A stretch of DNA of 37,713 nucleotides. It comes from Nevskia sp. Lineage in GTDB: Bacteria > Pseudomonadota > Gammaproteobacteria > Nevskiales > Nevskiaceae. The first letter of the stretch is position 1; every line of letters starts with the position of its first letter. The notes below the pieces were generated by a model. That model had not been told where the DNA came from and ran no database searches. It saw only the letters and a list, made by a program, of their open reading frames with translations. Shown in pieces: positions 15,977 to 23,470 of this stretch. The translations under genes and the position numbers were made by a program. The DNA lies in assembly GCA_031291075.1 (NCBI GenBank), contig JARLJS010000108.1:1-37713 (forward strand), given 5' to 3'.

Positions 15977-16459
15977 CTACTCCTCGTGCTCGTCGGTGAC
16001 CAGCGAAATGGTGCCTTCCGCGACGGTCTTGCCGTCGATCGTTCCGTCGACGTGATATTGATAGATGCGAGGCCCGATCAGCACGACCTCCGAAGTCAAC
16101 ACCAGGCGGGAGTCCGGGTGCTCGTCCAGGTAGCCCTCCTCGAAATTGAAGTTACGGGTTACCGCCAGGTAAGCCGACGACACCGGTCCCAGCCTGGCAT
16201 AGCCCAGCATCGGCTCGTTCGCCTTGATCGAGACCAGCGCGAGGTGGATGGCCGCCGCCTGGGCGCCATACTCGATCACGTGGACGTACGACATCCGGCC
16301 GTTCACCGCAAGCGGATTGTCCGCGTGTAGATGCGACACCGCGCTGCAGACGATCTTCTTGTTGTCCCATTGCTCGACCCGGTCGAGCAGCATCATGTGA
16401 CCCTGATGCGGGGTCAGCATGGTGAGCTGCTTGGCGTCGATCTGCTGCGGCATGGTCAT
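15977..16459 (-). CDS. 3-hydroxyacyl-ACP dehydratase, ApeP-like hotdog protein
   Basis: The 160-residue hotdog protein starts TMPQQIDAKQLTMLTPHQG and contains PHQGHMMLLDRV with His18, then HLHADNPLAVNGRM and VIEYGAQAAAIHLAL. This is the pattern of the COG4706 predicted hydroxyacyl-ACP dehydratases found in aryl polyene clusters (ApeP), in which an H-x-x-x-NPL box precedes the long helix. The ATG at 16457-16459 overlaps the stop of the chain-length-factor gene (ATGA). It would remove water from 3-hydroxyacyl-ACP to leave double bonds. Two dehydratases in one cluster fit a polyene or partly unsaturated product. Confidence 0.82.
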   Translation of the reverse strand: MTMPQQIDAKQLTMLTPHQGHMMLLDRVEQWDNKKIVCSAVSHLHADNPLAVNGRMSYVHVIEYGAQAAAIHLALVSIKANEPMLGYARLGPVSSAYLAVTRNFNFEEGYLDEHPDSRLVLTSEVVLIGPRIYQYHVDGTIDGKTVAEGTISLVTDEHEE

Positions 16460-17247
16460 GGCATAACCTCGACCTGCAGGAGCTGGCAGCCGGAGTAGGG
16501 CAGTGCTACCGTCGCCGGCCGTTTTTCCGCCAGGGCCATCAGCAGCGGCAAGCTGCCGGCGGCCGACGAGCGCTTGCTGACCTCCGCCAGCACCGGGTGG
16601 TCGACCGGCGTGATGTCGGTGCCGTCGCGCAGGTCGAGCTGGATCGATGCGACGCGTTGACTGGTTGTGTGCGGGTTGAACAGAAAGCCGACTGCGAAGG
16701 GATCGATCGGCTTGCTCCCCGTGTGGATCTGGAGTATCGCCGGCGCGTCGTAAGCCACGTAGAGCACTGGGATGGATTCGGTCAGCGCTGTCGTGTAGGC
16801 CTGCAGCAGGCCCACCGCCATGCTGTAGGAGGCGGCGGTGACGGTGGTGGCGCCCGCGGTGTTCTTCGTCAGGATGCCCAGGTGGCCGGCGGCCGCGTTC
16901 AGGATGACGTTGTGGAAGCGGGTGGGCGAAACCGATTTGGTTTCCTGCGTCAGCGAGCAAAAGATGTGGTGGGAGATGTTGAGATCGCCCTCCGTCGTCG
17001 CGAACACCAGCTCGACATTGTTCGGATTGACGTCCGTGCCTTCCAGCGCCTTGTCGGCGGCATAGATGGCGAGCTGCATGTGCTGGGTGGTCCGCCGTTT
17101 GATCGCCGAGGTGAGGAAAGGCGACTGCAGTGGCGTCGTCAACTCCTCGTTGTAGCGCTCCGGCGCCTGCAGCACCGGAATCGAGTCGTGCCAGCCCGGC
17201 AGCCCGGGGCCGTATAGCGAGACCGTCTCGATCTGCAGCGGTTTCAA
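16456..17247 (-). CDS. Chain-length-factor-like beta-ketoacyl synthase (PF13723 type)
   Basis: The 263-residue protein is shorter than true ketosynthases (about 400) and has the layout of the Ketoacyl-synt_2 proteins of aryl polyene clusters. The equivalent of the nucleophile elbow reads TVTAASYSMAVGLLQAY, with no Cys, so it should not condense by itself. It likely pairs with the adjacent ketosynthase and sets chain length. I start it at TTG 17245-17247, where TTGA overlaps the ketosynthase stop and gggaga lies five bases upstream. An open frame extends further upstream to 17352 but would overlap the ketosynthase by about 110 bp. The unusual start should limit its translation relative to its partner only if coupling is weak. 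Confidence 0.8.
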   Translation of the reverse strand: MKPLQIETVSLYGPGLPGWHDSIPVLQAPERYNEELTTPLQSPFLTSAIKRRTTQHMQLAIYAADKALEGTDVNPNNVELVFATTEGDLNISHHIFCSLTQETKSVSPTRFHNVILNAAAGHLGILTKNTAGATTVTAASYSMAVGLLQAYTTALTESIPVLYVAYDAPAILQIHTGSKPIDPFAVGFLFNPHTTSQRVASIQLDLRDGTDITPVDHPVLAEVSKRSSAAGSLPLLMALAEKRPATVALPYSGCQLLQVEVMP

Positions 17248-18437
17248 TTCAGTCTCCCGAAAATGAGAACGGCGTTGTTGCCGCCGAAACCCATCGAGTT
17301 GGTGAGGCCATAGCGAATTCGCCGGGTCTGATTGTCGAGCGACACATTGCACTTGAGGCCGTCGGCAATCTCGCGCGTGTTGTGAATCCCCGGCACCAGG
17401 TCGTTCTGCATGCCGAGCATCAGGATGATGGCTTCGGTGATTCCGGCCGCGCCCTGCGTGTGGCCGGTCAGGCCTTTGGTCGAGCTGACGGGGACGCGAT
17501 CACCGAAAATGCGGTGTACGGCGGCGTCCTCGGCCATGTCGTTCATCGGTGTGGCGCTGCCGTGGGCGTTGATGTAGTCGATGTCCTTTGCATCGAGCCC
17601 GGCGCGCTCGAGCGCGTGCAGCATGGCGGTCTCGATGCCCTTGCCCTCCGGATGCGGCGCGGTCATGTCATGGCCGTCGGCGGTCTCGCCGTACCCCACC
17701 AGGGCCAGGGCGTCGTCCTGCAACGGCTCCCTCTCGAGCAGGGCGAAGCCGGCGGCGGCGCCGATGCTGATGCCGTCGCGTGCGCTGTCCCACGGCCTGC
17801 ACGGTTCGGTCGACAGCACGCCGAGGGAGCGAAAGCCGTTGATCAGCGTTTCGCTGTACCCCTCGACGCCCGCGACGATGGCCGCGTCGCAGAAACCCAT
17901 CTGCAGATAGCGGTGCGCGGTCGCAAACACCTTCGCGCTGGAAGAGCAGGCGGTCCCGATGGTGGCGTAGGGTCCGGTGAAATCCAGCTTGCGCCGGACG
18001 TACTGCATGATCGCGTCCAGGCTGACGCTGTAGGCGCATTTGAGATTCAGCGGCGGAGGCCGGTCCAGTGCGACCTCGTGGTCCCGATAAAGCTCCTCGA
18101 TGACGTGGATGCCGCTGGTAATGGTGCCGAGGAAGCAGCCGATCCGGTTCTTGCCGTATCTGCTCTTGGCCCGCTCGACGGCCTCCGTGAAGCCATCCTG
18201 TTCCAGCGCCGTCTGAACGATGCGGGTGCAGTCGTTGTCGTAGGCCGCCAGCTCGCCGTTGATCGGGCGCAAGGCTTGCGAATCCACGAAGCCGAACCAT
18301 GTGCGTCCCAGATCGCCCATGGAATGCTCGCGCAGGCCGCTGGCCTTGTTCCTGATCGAATCCAGCGTGGCCGCATTACCCACGCCCAAAGCGCTCGTGA
18401 GTGTGAATGCCGTCACGTAAGTGGGTGCAATAGCCAT
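17244..18437 (-). CDS. Beta-ketoacyl-ACP synthase (condensing enzyme of the cluster)
   Basis: The 397-residue protein is a complete KAS I/II-type ketosynthase. The active-site Cys164 is in GTACSSSAK, with His292 in NAHGSAT, Lys321 in STKGLTGH and His326 in GHTQGAAG, and a C-terminal NSMGFGGNNAVLIF glycine loop. It would extend ACP-bound chains with malonyl-ACP. The start ATG at 18435-18437 has aggga seven bases upstream. It overlaps the chain-length-factor gene by four bases (TTGA), the tight pairing expected for a KS-CLF heterodimer. Its sequence style is that of aryl polyene and highly reducing type II systems rather than housekeeping FabF. Confidence 0.92.
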   Translation of the reverse strand: MAIAPTYVTAFTLTSALGVGNAATLDSIRNKASGLREHSMGDLGRTWFGFVDSQALRPINGELAAYDNDCTRIVQTALEQDGFTEAVERAKSRYGKNRIGCFLGTITSGIHVIEELYRDHEVALDRPPPLNLKCAYSVSLDAIMQYVRRKLDFTGPYATIGTACSSSAKVFATAHRYLQMGFCDAAIVAGVEGYSETLINGFRSLGVLSTEPCRPWDSARDGISIGAAAGFALLEREPLQDDALALVGYGETADGHDMTAPHPEGKGIETAMLHALERAGLDAKDIDYINAHGSATPMNDMAEDAAVHRIFGDRVPVSSTKGLTGHTQGAAGITEAIILMLGMQNDLVPGIHNTREIADGLKCNVSLDNQTRRIRYGLTNSMGFGGNNAVLIFGRLN

Positions 18438-18522
18438 GTTCGTTCCCTGTCCGCCGCCAACAAAGACCCGCGCACATCCACTCCGCCCGCCATACGGCGG
18501 GAGACTGGCACCAGACCGCGTC

Positions 18523-18864
18523 TTAGTTCGTCGTCGCTGCTGCTGCAATCGGCGCCGCGTGAAAATCTCCGGCGGCAATCTGATTGTCGTCGCAGTCGAG
18601 GCAAACGAAGCCGTAGTTGTCTCGTGCCTTGCTGTGGATCTTGACGATGAGAGTCTTGCCCGGCCTCAACACATGCAGGTTCTTCACCTTCACCATGCGC
18701 TTGAGGTACATGCCGCTCCTGAACTGCGCAAAAGCCACCCGGACATGCTCCATGATCAAGGCGCCCGGGATGATCGGGTTGCCAGGGAAATGTCCGTTCG
18801 ACGCCGGGTGGTTTTCCGCAATCGCCACTCGATATTCGAATGACGATGACGGTTCAGGCAGCAT
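18523..18864 (-). CDS. Hotdog 3-hydroxyacyl-ACP dehydratase, FabZ/ApeI-like
   Basis: This 113-residue single hotdog contains NHPASNGHFPGNPIIPGALI. The catalytic His is expected in GHFPGNP (about residue 25), as in FabA/FabZ and the dehydratase domain of ApeI. The Asp/Glu that usually sits on the following helix may be Glu39 (LIMEHVR). It is shorter than FabZ (about 150). The ATG at 18864 overlaps the ACP gene by 11 bp; a GTG at 18873 is an alternative. It is the second dehydratase of the cluster. The C-terminal tail PIAAAATTN looks disordered. An 85-bp gap separates it from the ketosynthase gene. Confidence 0.8.
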   Translation of the reverse strand: MLPEPSSSFEYRVAIAENHPASNGHFPGNPIIPGALIMEHVRVAFAQFRSGMYLKRMVKVKNLHVLRPGKTLIVKIHSKARDNYGFVCLDCDDNQIAAGDFHAAPIAAAATTN

Positions 18865-19144
18865 TGGCCTCACTCAGTTCGGGCTGCTTGCTCTGCATCT
18901 TCTCGGCGACGAAAGCATGCAGGGTGCGGATGGTCATGAACGCCCGCCGCGTGGCTTCGTCCTTGGAGTCCAGCTTGATCTTGTAACGGTCGTTGATAAC
19001 CGCGCCGATTTCCAGTGCGTCGACCGAGTTCAGGTCCAGCGGCCCGCCGAACAGCAATGTTTCCGGCGTGATCTCGACATCGGCATCCAGGTTAAGGGTT
19101 TCGACAATGAGTTCGAAGAACTCCGCTTCCGACGGTATTTTCAT
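18854..19144 (-). CDS. Acyl carrier protein of the cluster
   Basis: The 96-residue acidic protein has the ACP helix pattern. The phosphopantetheine Ser is expected at Ser40 in GGPLDLNSVDALEIGAVI, where the usual D-S-L is N-S-V-D. It would carry the growing chain for the ketosynthase, reductase and dehydratases that follow. The cluster encodes its own Sfp-type transferase immediately upstream, which fits a carrier that differs from the housekeeping AcpP. The start at 19142-19144 follows a weak aaggtag site. The 207 bp before it is the largest gap in the core and may contain the main promoter. Confidence 0.88.
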   Translation of the reverse strand: MKIPSEAEFFELIVETLNLDADVEITPETLLFGGPLDLNSVDALEIGAVINDRYKIKLDSKDEATRRAFMTIRTLHAFVAEKMQSKQPELSEANAA

Positions 19145-19351
19145 AGTGGTTTCTCGCTACCTTCAGTTGAACGGTACTGCGTCAGAACAAAATACCGATC
19201 TGATAACTGACCGATTGTTTTGTTCCACTCACCAACTTCAACTTCCTTGAGCGTGCCGCTGCAGCGAACTACTGTCTGCGGAAAGAGAGACTGATGCGGC
19301 CGAAAAACGCTAACATACGAATGTAGGCGAGGCAAGCACCCATTTCGGTTT

Positions 19352-20110
19352 TTATCGAAAAGCGAATCCCAAGTCCGCGAGTTGCAAAGTTATATCGGTA
19401 CAGACGACCTCGCGGCGCGCCTGCACCGCCACGGCAAGCCGATGAAGCGGTGTGGGCGTGCTGCTCAGGAACGTCCATTCGCAGGGTGCCGGTACTGTGA
19501 CGCAATCGCGATGCAGGGCCGGCGCGGTTTCCTCAATGCGGTCGAATGTAATTCGCTGAAGCTCGGCGCTGAAGCCTTCGCCGGTCGCCTTGGCAAAGGC
19601 TTCCTTGAGCGTCCAGATCCGGAAAAACCGTTCTACCGCCTCGCTTTCCGAGCAGAGGCCAAGGCCGGCGATCTCGCTGTCGGTGAATACCATGCGGGCG
19701 ATGGAATGGATGTTGCGGGATGGATTCACGATCTCGACGTCCACGCCGCATCCACAGTCCAGCGTGATCACGCAGGCAACCAGATTGCGCGTGTGGCTGA
19801 GGTTGAAGCAAAGCGGTGGCAGCGCCGGATCGTTGTACAGCGCGGGCTTGCCGTAAGGGCCCGCGGCAAATGCCCAGTCGGCCGGATCGACGGCGGCATA
19901 ACGCGACAGGCTCGATCTCAGCAGGGCGTGGGCCGCGAGATAATCGTGCCGGGCGACGTCGGAATGAAACCGCTCGTAGCGCGCGAGCTCCTCCGTGTTG
20001 AGCATGTGCTTGCCCGCTGCACGAAGACGCTCGCTCGCAATCGCGTCCGTCCGGGCCGTCCAGACGTGGGCCTGCGTCTCCAGCGCGGCCAGCAAGACGT
20101 TCGTCCCCAC
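19352..20110 (-). CDS. 4'-phosphopantetheinyl transferase, Sfp type
   Basis: This 252-residue transferase has the Sfp double-domain length. FNLSHTRN (about 102-109) is followed by the Mg-binding GVDVEIV (Asp124, Glu126) and WTLKEAFAKATG (Trp166, Lys169, Glu170, Lys174), the three landmark motifs. It moves phosphopantetheine from CoA to the Ser of carrier proteins, here presumably the ACP encoded next. The start is GTG at 20108-20110 with gggag six bases upstream. It is the first gene of the minus-strand cluster and faces away from the SCP2 gene, so the 252-bp gap upstream should hold divergent promoters. Confidence 0.9.
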   Translation of the reverse strand: MGTNVLLAALETQAHVWTARTDAIASERLRAAGKHMLNTEELARYERFHSDVARHDYLAAHALLRSSLSRYAAVDPADWAFAAGPYGKPALYNDPALPPLCFNLSHTRNLVACVITLDCGCGVDVEIVNPSRNIHSIARMVFTDSEIAGLGLCSESEAVERFFRIWTLKEAFAKATGEGFSAELQRITFDRIEETAPALHRDCVTVPAPCEWTFLSSTPTPLHRLAVAVQARREVVCTDITLQLADLGFAFR

Positions 20111-20362
20111 ATCGCTCCCCTTTCGTGGTGAAGCTTCCGTAGTCCGGCGATCGCGCGTATCACGGCAGCAATTCCTGGTTTCATTGTGCGCGCGGACTTG
20201 AGCACGCCGCTGAGAAGTTCGTCACGCTACGGCGTGGTCGATCGTTGACACCTCAACTCGCCGGCCGCAATAATGATTTGCGCTACCCGCAGTTTCTTCC
20301 CCGTGACGCCCCGACACGCGCGAGGCGTGTTCTCCAACGAATATCCATCGCGGAGCATCAAG

Positions 20363-20680
20363 ATGACTGCTGAAGAGATGCTGCAACATCTTCCCGCTGC
20401 GTTCAATCCGGCCGCTGCCCATGGAGTCGAGGCGGTGCTGCAGTTCAACGCCTCGAAGCCGCACTACGCCACGATCAGCAACGGCGCCTGCAGCGTCGCC
20501 GCCGGAACCGCTTCGAAGCCGGATGTCACGCTGAACATCGATGATGACAATCTGGTTAAGCTGATGAAAGGCGAGTTGAACGGCGTCACCGCGTTCCTCA
20601 CCGGCAAACTAAGGCTCAATGGCGATCTGGGCCTGGCGCAGCGGATCTCCTCCTTCTTCGACGCCTCGCGGCTTCTTTGA
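20363..20680 (+). CDS. SCP2 sterol-carrier-like lipid-binding protein
   Basis: The 105-residue protein matches a minimal SCP2 domain: MTAEEMLQHLPAAFNP, then VLQFNASKPHYATISNG, KPDVTLNIDDDNLVKLMKGEL and the C-terminal GKLRLNGDLGLAQRI. Such domains form a hydrophobic tunnel that binds fatty acyl chains or sterols. I chose the ATG at 20363; an open frame extends further upstream but the domain begins here. It is divergent from the phosphopantetheinyl transferase gene and 37 bp before a methyltransferase gene on the same strand. It may hold or present a product of the neighbouring lipid pathway, but that is inference from position. Confidence 0.82.
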   Translation: MTAEEMLQHLPAAFNPAAAHGVEAVLQFNASKPHYATISNGACSVAAGTASKPDVTLNIDDDNLVKLMKGELNGVTAFLTGKLRLNGDLGLAQRISSFFDASRLL

Positions 20681-20717
20681 ACGAGGGCGGCGCTCCGTAA
20701 GGAGCCGCTGCGTTTCC

Positions 20718-21515
20718 ATGAAGCCTATTTCGAAGACCGCGTACTACTGCTGCGGCGTCAGGATGCAGGACGCCGAGAGTCGCAATCCGGTGTGCAACGA
20801 CCGGTACGCGCGTCTGTTCATGGATGATGCCGGCCTCGAAATCTTCCGTCCTTTCAGATCGGAGAAAAAGGCCAACGCCGGCAACGTGGCGCGTGCGCGG
20901 ATCATCGACGATTACCTGCACGAGCAACTCAAGGCGAATCCCGGCCTGCTGGTGGTGACGGTAGGCGCGGGATTCGACAGCCGCCCCTACCGGCAGAAGG
21001 GCGGAAGCTGGGTGGAGGTCGACGAGCCCCAGCTTATCGCCTACAAGAATGAAAAGCTGCCGATCGCGGATTGTCCGAACCAGTTGCAGCGGATTCCGAA
21101 CGATTTCGCGACGGAATCGATCGTCGACAAACTGCGTCCCTTCGCCGGGCAGCAGCCGGTGGTCTGCGTGGTCGAAGGGGTGTTGCTCTATCTCGATCCG
21201 GCCGCGCGCCAGCAGCTGTTCCAGACCTTGCGGGAGCTGTTTCCGCATCACACGCTGATCTGCGACGTGATGCAGCCGAAGTTCCTGAACAGCTATGCCC
21301 GGCCCGTGCAAAGCCGGATCTCCGGTCTCGGCGCCTCGCTGTCCGCGATCGACAAGCCGCAGGCCGTGTTCGAGGAGAGCGGCTACCGCCTGTTGCGGGT
21401 GACCTCGATATTCCGCCGGGCGGTCGAACTGGGGCTGGTCGATATTCCGCGGCTGGTGCTGAAGTTCATGCAGACACTTTGCGATGGCTACTCCATTTAT
21501 CTGCTGGAGGCCTGA
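20718..21515 (+). CDS. SAM-dependent methyltransferase, leucine carboxyl methyltransferase (LCM/TcmP) family
   Basis: The 265-residue protein begins with AYYCCGVRMQDAESRNPVC and has the SAM-binding VTVGAGFDSRPYR, then WVEVDEPQLIAYK, and EGVLLYLDP. These are the landmarks of the LCM-like O-methyltransferases, which include leucine carboxyl methyltransferase and the polyketide methyltransferase TcmP. It could methylate a carboxyl or hydroxyl group. It follows the SCP2 gene by 37 bp and converges with the TPR-like gene. An aaggag lies about 13 bases before the ATG, rather far. Whether it tailors the product of the adjacent biosynthetic cluster is an open possibility. Confidence 0.8.
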   Translation: MKPISKTAYYCCGVRMQDAESRNPVCNDRYARLFMDDAGLEIFRPFRSEKKANAGNVARARIIDDYLHEQLKANPGLLVVTVGAGFDSRPYRQKGGSWVEVDEPQLIAYKNEKLPIADCPNQLQRIPNDFATESIVDKLRPFAGQQPVVCVVEGVLLYLDPAARQQLFQTLRELFPHHTLICDVMQPKFLNSYARPVQSRISGLGASLSAIDKPQAVFEESGYRLLRVTSIFRRAVELGLVDIPRLVLKFMQTLCDGYSIYLLEA

Positions 21516-21549
21516 AGCCTTTTCGTCACGGCATGGATTCAAAGGTTCC

Positions 21550-22251
21550 CTAACGCTGCAGCTCGCGCGCCGCTTTCATGCCCCAGTCCGAGGCCGGCGC
21601 GGCGTCACGGGCTTTTTCCAGCCAGTTTCTGCGTTGGTCCTGTTCCGACGGCGCCGACTCGAGCATTGCGAGCTGGTAGCAAGCTTCGGCGAGCAATTGC
21701 GGGTCGCCGTCCTTGCGCGTCTCCAGCGCCTGCGCAATGAAGGTGAAGTCCTGCCGGGCGATGGGCTTGCGCTCGAACAGGTCCGGCAGCAGCAGGCTGT
21801 TGGTGGCCCGCACCAGGCGGATGACGATGTTGGTGTCGTCCAGCCGCACCGCTTCGTCGATCCGGGCGATGCCGAGCCTGACCTTCTGCACCTTGGTGAG
21901 AACGTTCCAGGAATCGCGGCCGACCATGGTGGTGGCGCTACCCCTATAGGCGAGGGCAACGTGGTCCTGCGGCGCAAGTCGATTCAATTGGTCCAGGTAG
22001 TCGAGGGCTTTCTCCGATGCGCCGCTGGCGCCGAGCACCGCCAGGTTGTGATAGGCGATGCCCAGGGTGCGGAGTGCGTCCAGGTCGCCCGGTGTGGCCG
22101 CGTAGCGGCGCGCCGCCTCCCCGGCGAGTGCTTTGAGGGCATCCTGGTCCATCAGCGAATAAAGCGCTGCCGCCGACGCCGGCGGTTGTGGCGGCGGGGC
22201 GGCGGTGGCGGCGAGCGCAAGCAGGCCGAGGACGAACAATCCCCGCATCAT
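21550..22251 (-). CDS. Secreted TPR-like protein of unknown function
   Basis: The 233-residue protein begins MMRGLFVLGLLALAATAAPPP, a signal peptide followed by a Pro-rich linker. The rest is helical with TPR-like character: AALYSLMDQDALKALAGEAA, LDALRTLGIAYHNLAVLG, KALDYLDQLNRLAP, LAEACYQLAMLES. The repeats are irregular, and I do not recognise a named family. It converges with the methyltransferase gene (34 bp apart) and diverges from the FabI-like gene. The start is the first of two adjacent ATGs at 22249-22251. A role as a periplasmic scaffold is a guess. Confidence 0.65.
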   Translation of the reverse strand: MMRGLFVLGLLALAATAAPPPQPPASAAALYSLMDQDALKALAGEAARRYAATPGDLDALRTLGIAYHNLAVLGASGASEKALDYLDQLNRLAPQDHVALAYRGSATTMVGRDSWNVLTKVQKVRLGIARIDEAVRLDDTNIVIRLVRATNSLLLPDLFERKPIARQDFTFIAQALETRKDGDPQLLAEACYQLAMLESAPSEQDQRRNWLEKARDAAPASDWGMKAARELQR

Positions 22252-22439
22252 GGGTATCCGCTGCGGGCGGCGGGAGCGGGGGCTGTCATGAGTCCGTGTA
22301 CGGGGTTGAAGCGACTTCGCTCCGGGACGCAAGAATAAGTCGTGCGTGCGGCAGGAACAACATGCGTAAGGTTTGCCGCTTCGATATGATTGACCGCGAG
22401 GCGTCCCGGTTGAATTGCGCAAATCTTTGATTTTTCCGG

Positions 22440-23252
22440 ATGGCTGACATCATGACCGTCGACGAACCAAAGCTCAGGCAGTCCAAGGGATTCCTGGACG
22501 ACAAGCGGATCCTGGTCACCGGGGTGCTCACCAACAAATCCATCGCCTATGGCATCGCCGCGGCCTGCAGGCGTCAGGGTGCGCAGCTGGCGTTCACCTA
22601 TCAGGACGAGCGCATGGTCAAGCGTGTGCGCAAGGTCGCCGAGCAATTCGAAAGCGCGTTGTGCTTTCCCTGCGACGTCAGGTCGGACGAACAGATCCGA
22701 TCGGTATTCGATGGCATCGGTTCCGAGTGGGGGCGGCTGGATGGCGTCGTCCATTCGATCGGCTTCGCGCCGCCGGAGGCGATTTCCGGGAGTTTTCTGG
22801 ACGGATTGTCACGAGAGGCGTTCCACCTCGCGCACGAGGTCAGCAGCTACAGTTTTCCCGCTCTTGCGAAAGCGGCGCTGCCGTTGTTGAATCCGCGCGG
22901 ATCGCTGCTCACGCTTTCGTACATCGGCGCGGCGCGCGTGATGCCGGGCTACAACACCATGGGCTTGGCGAAGGCGAGCCTGGAAGCCTCGGTCCGCTAT
23001 CTCGCGGCGGATCTCGGCCCCAAGGGCATGCGTGCGAACGCAATCTCCGCCGCGGTGCTCCCCACCATCGCTTCGAGCGGATTGGGCGCCATCGACCTGC
23101 TCCTCGAAAACCAGAAGAAGCGCGCCCTGGTCGATCGTGACATGACCATTGACGACATCGGCAACGTGGCTGCCTTCCTGCTTTCCGATCTGTCCGGGGG
23201 GATCAATGGACAGGTGATCTACGTGGATGGCGGTTTCAGCAGCAACGGCTAG
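22440..23252 (+). CDS. FabI-family enoyl-ACP reductase, divergent paralogue
   Basis: The 270-residue protein aligns with FabI along its length: RILVTGVLTNKSIAYGIA, HSIGFAP, LLTLSYIGAARVMPGYNTMGLAKASLEA with Tyr161, Tyr171 and Lys178 in the Y-x6-K spacing, and a C-terminal IYVDGGFSSNG. It would reduce trans-2-enoyl-ACP with NADH or NADPH. A conserved loop differs: FabI normally reads ISAGPIRT, here ISAAVLPT (202-209), so substrate or cofactor binding may be changed. The N-terminus is about 15 residues longer than E. coli FabI, and a second ATG at 22452 is possible. Located close to the biosynthetic cluster, it may be pathway-specific rather than the housekeeping enzyme. Confidence 0.85.
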   Translation: MADIMTVDEPKLRQSKGFLDDKRILVTGVLTNKSIAYGIAAACRRQGAQLAFTYQDERMVKRVRKVAEQFESALCFPCDVRSDEQIRSVFDGIGSEWGRLDGVVHSIGFAPPEAISGSFLDGLSREAFHLAHEVSSYSFPALAKAALPLLNPRGSLLTLSYIGAARVMPGYNTMGLAKASLEASVRYLAADLGPKGMRANAISAAVLPTIASSGLGAIDLLLENQKKRALVDRDMTIDDIGNVAAFLLSDLSGGINGQVIYVDGGFSSNG

Positions 23253-23260
23253 CGCGGGTT

Positions 23261-23374
23261 TCTGCTGTCACGCCGGAGCCGGTGCTGGACGACATCGAAC
23301 GCGCCATCCGCCGCCGCCGGTTCCGGGTGCTGCCGGGACCGGTCACCGGAGTATTCGCAAATGGGATATGCTGA
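23261..23374 (+). pseudogene. Possible C-terminal remnant of a short-chain dehydrogenase
   Basis: Just after the FabI-like gene one frame reads VTPEPVLDDIERAIRRRRFRV, then LPGPVTG and a stop. This resembles the tail of many classical short-chain dehydrogenases, in which a helix ending in R-R-R-x-F-R-V precedes the C-terminus. No start codon, cofactor motif or active site precedes it. A further hydrophobic stretch in another frame (about 23388-23450) could be the shifted continuation. It may be a gene fragment left by deletion, or chance. Confidence 0.3.
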
Positions 23375-23470
23375 TTTCAGGGGTGGATGCCTGGTTCCAA
23401 CCTGTAATGCGGCTGCTGCGCCGCGTCGCTGCCGGGCCTGCCGGGAGCGGTCACCAAAAGGGAGAGCGTC

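Noticed and set aside
8500-20110. A standard aryl polyene cluster
   Set aside because: KS, CLF, KR and dehydratases fit, but no AMP ligase, ammonia lyase, acyl/glycosyltransferase or MMPL exporter is present, and a diiron enzyme and ABC/LolA set are added.
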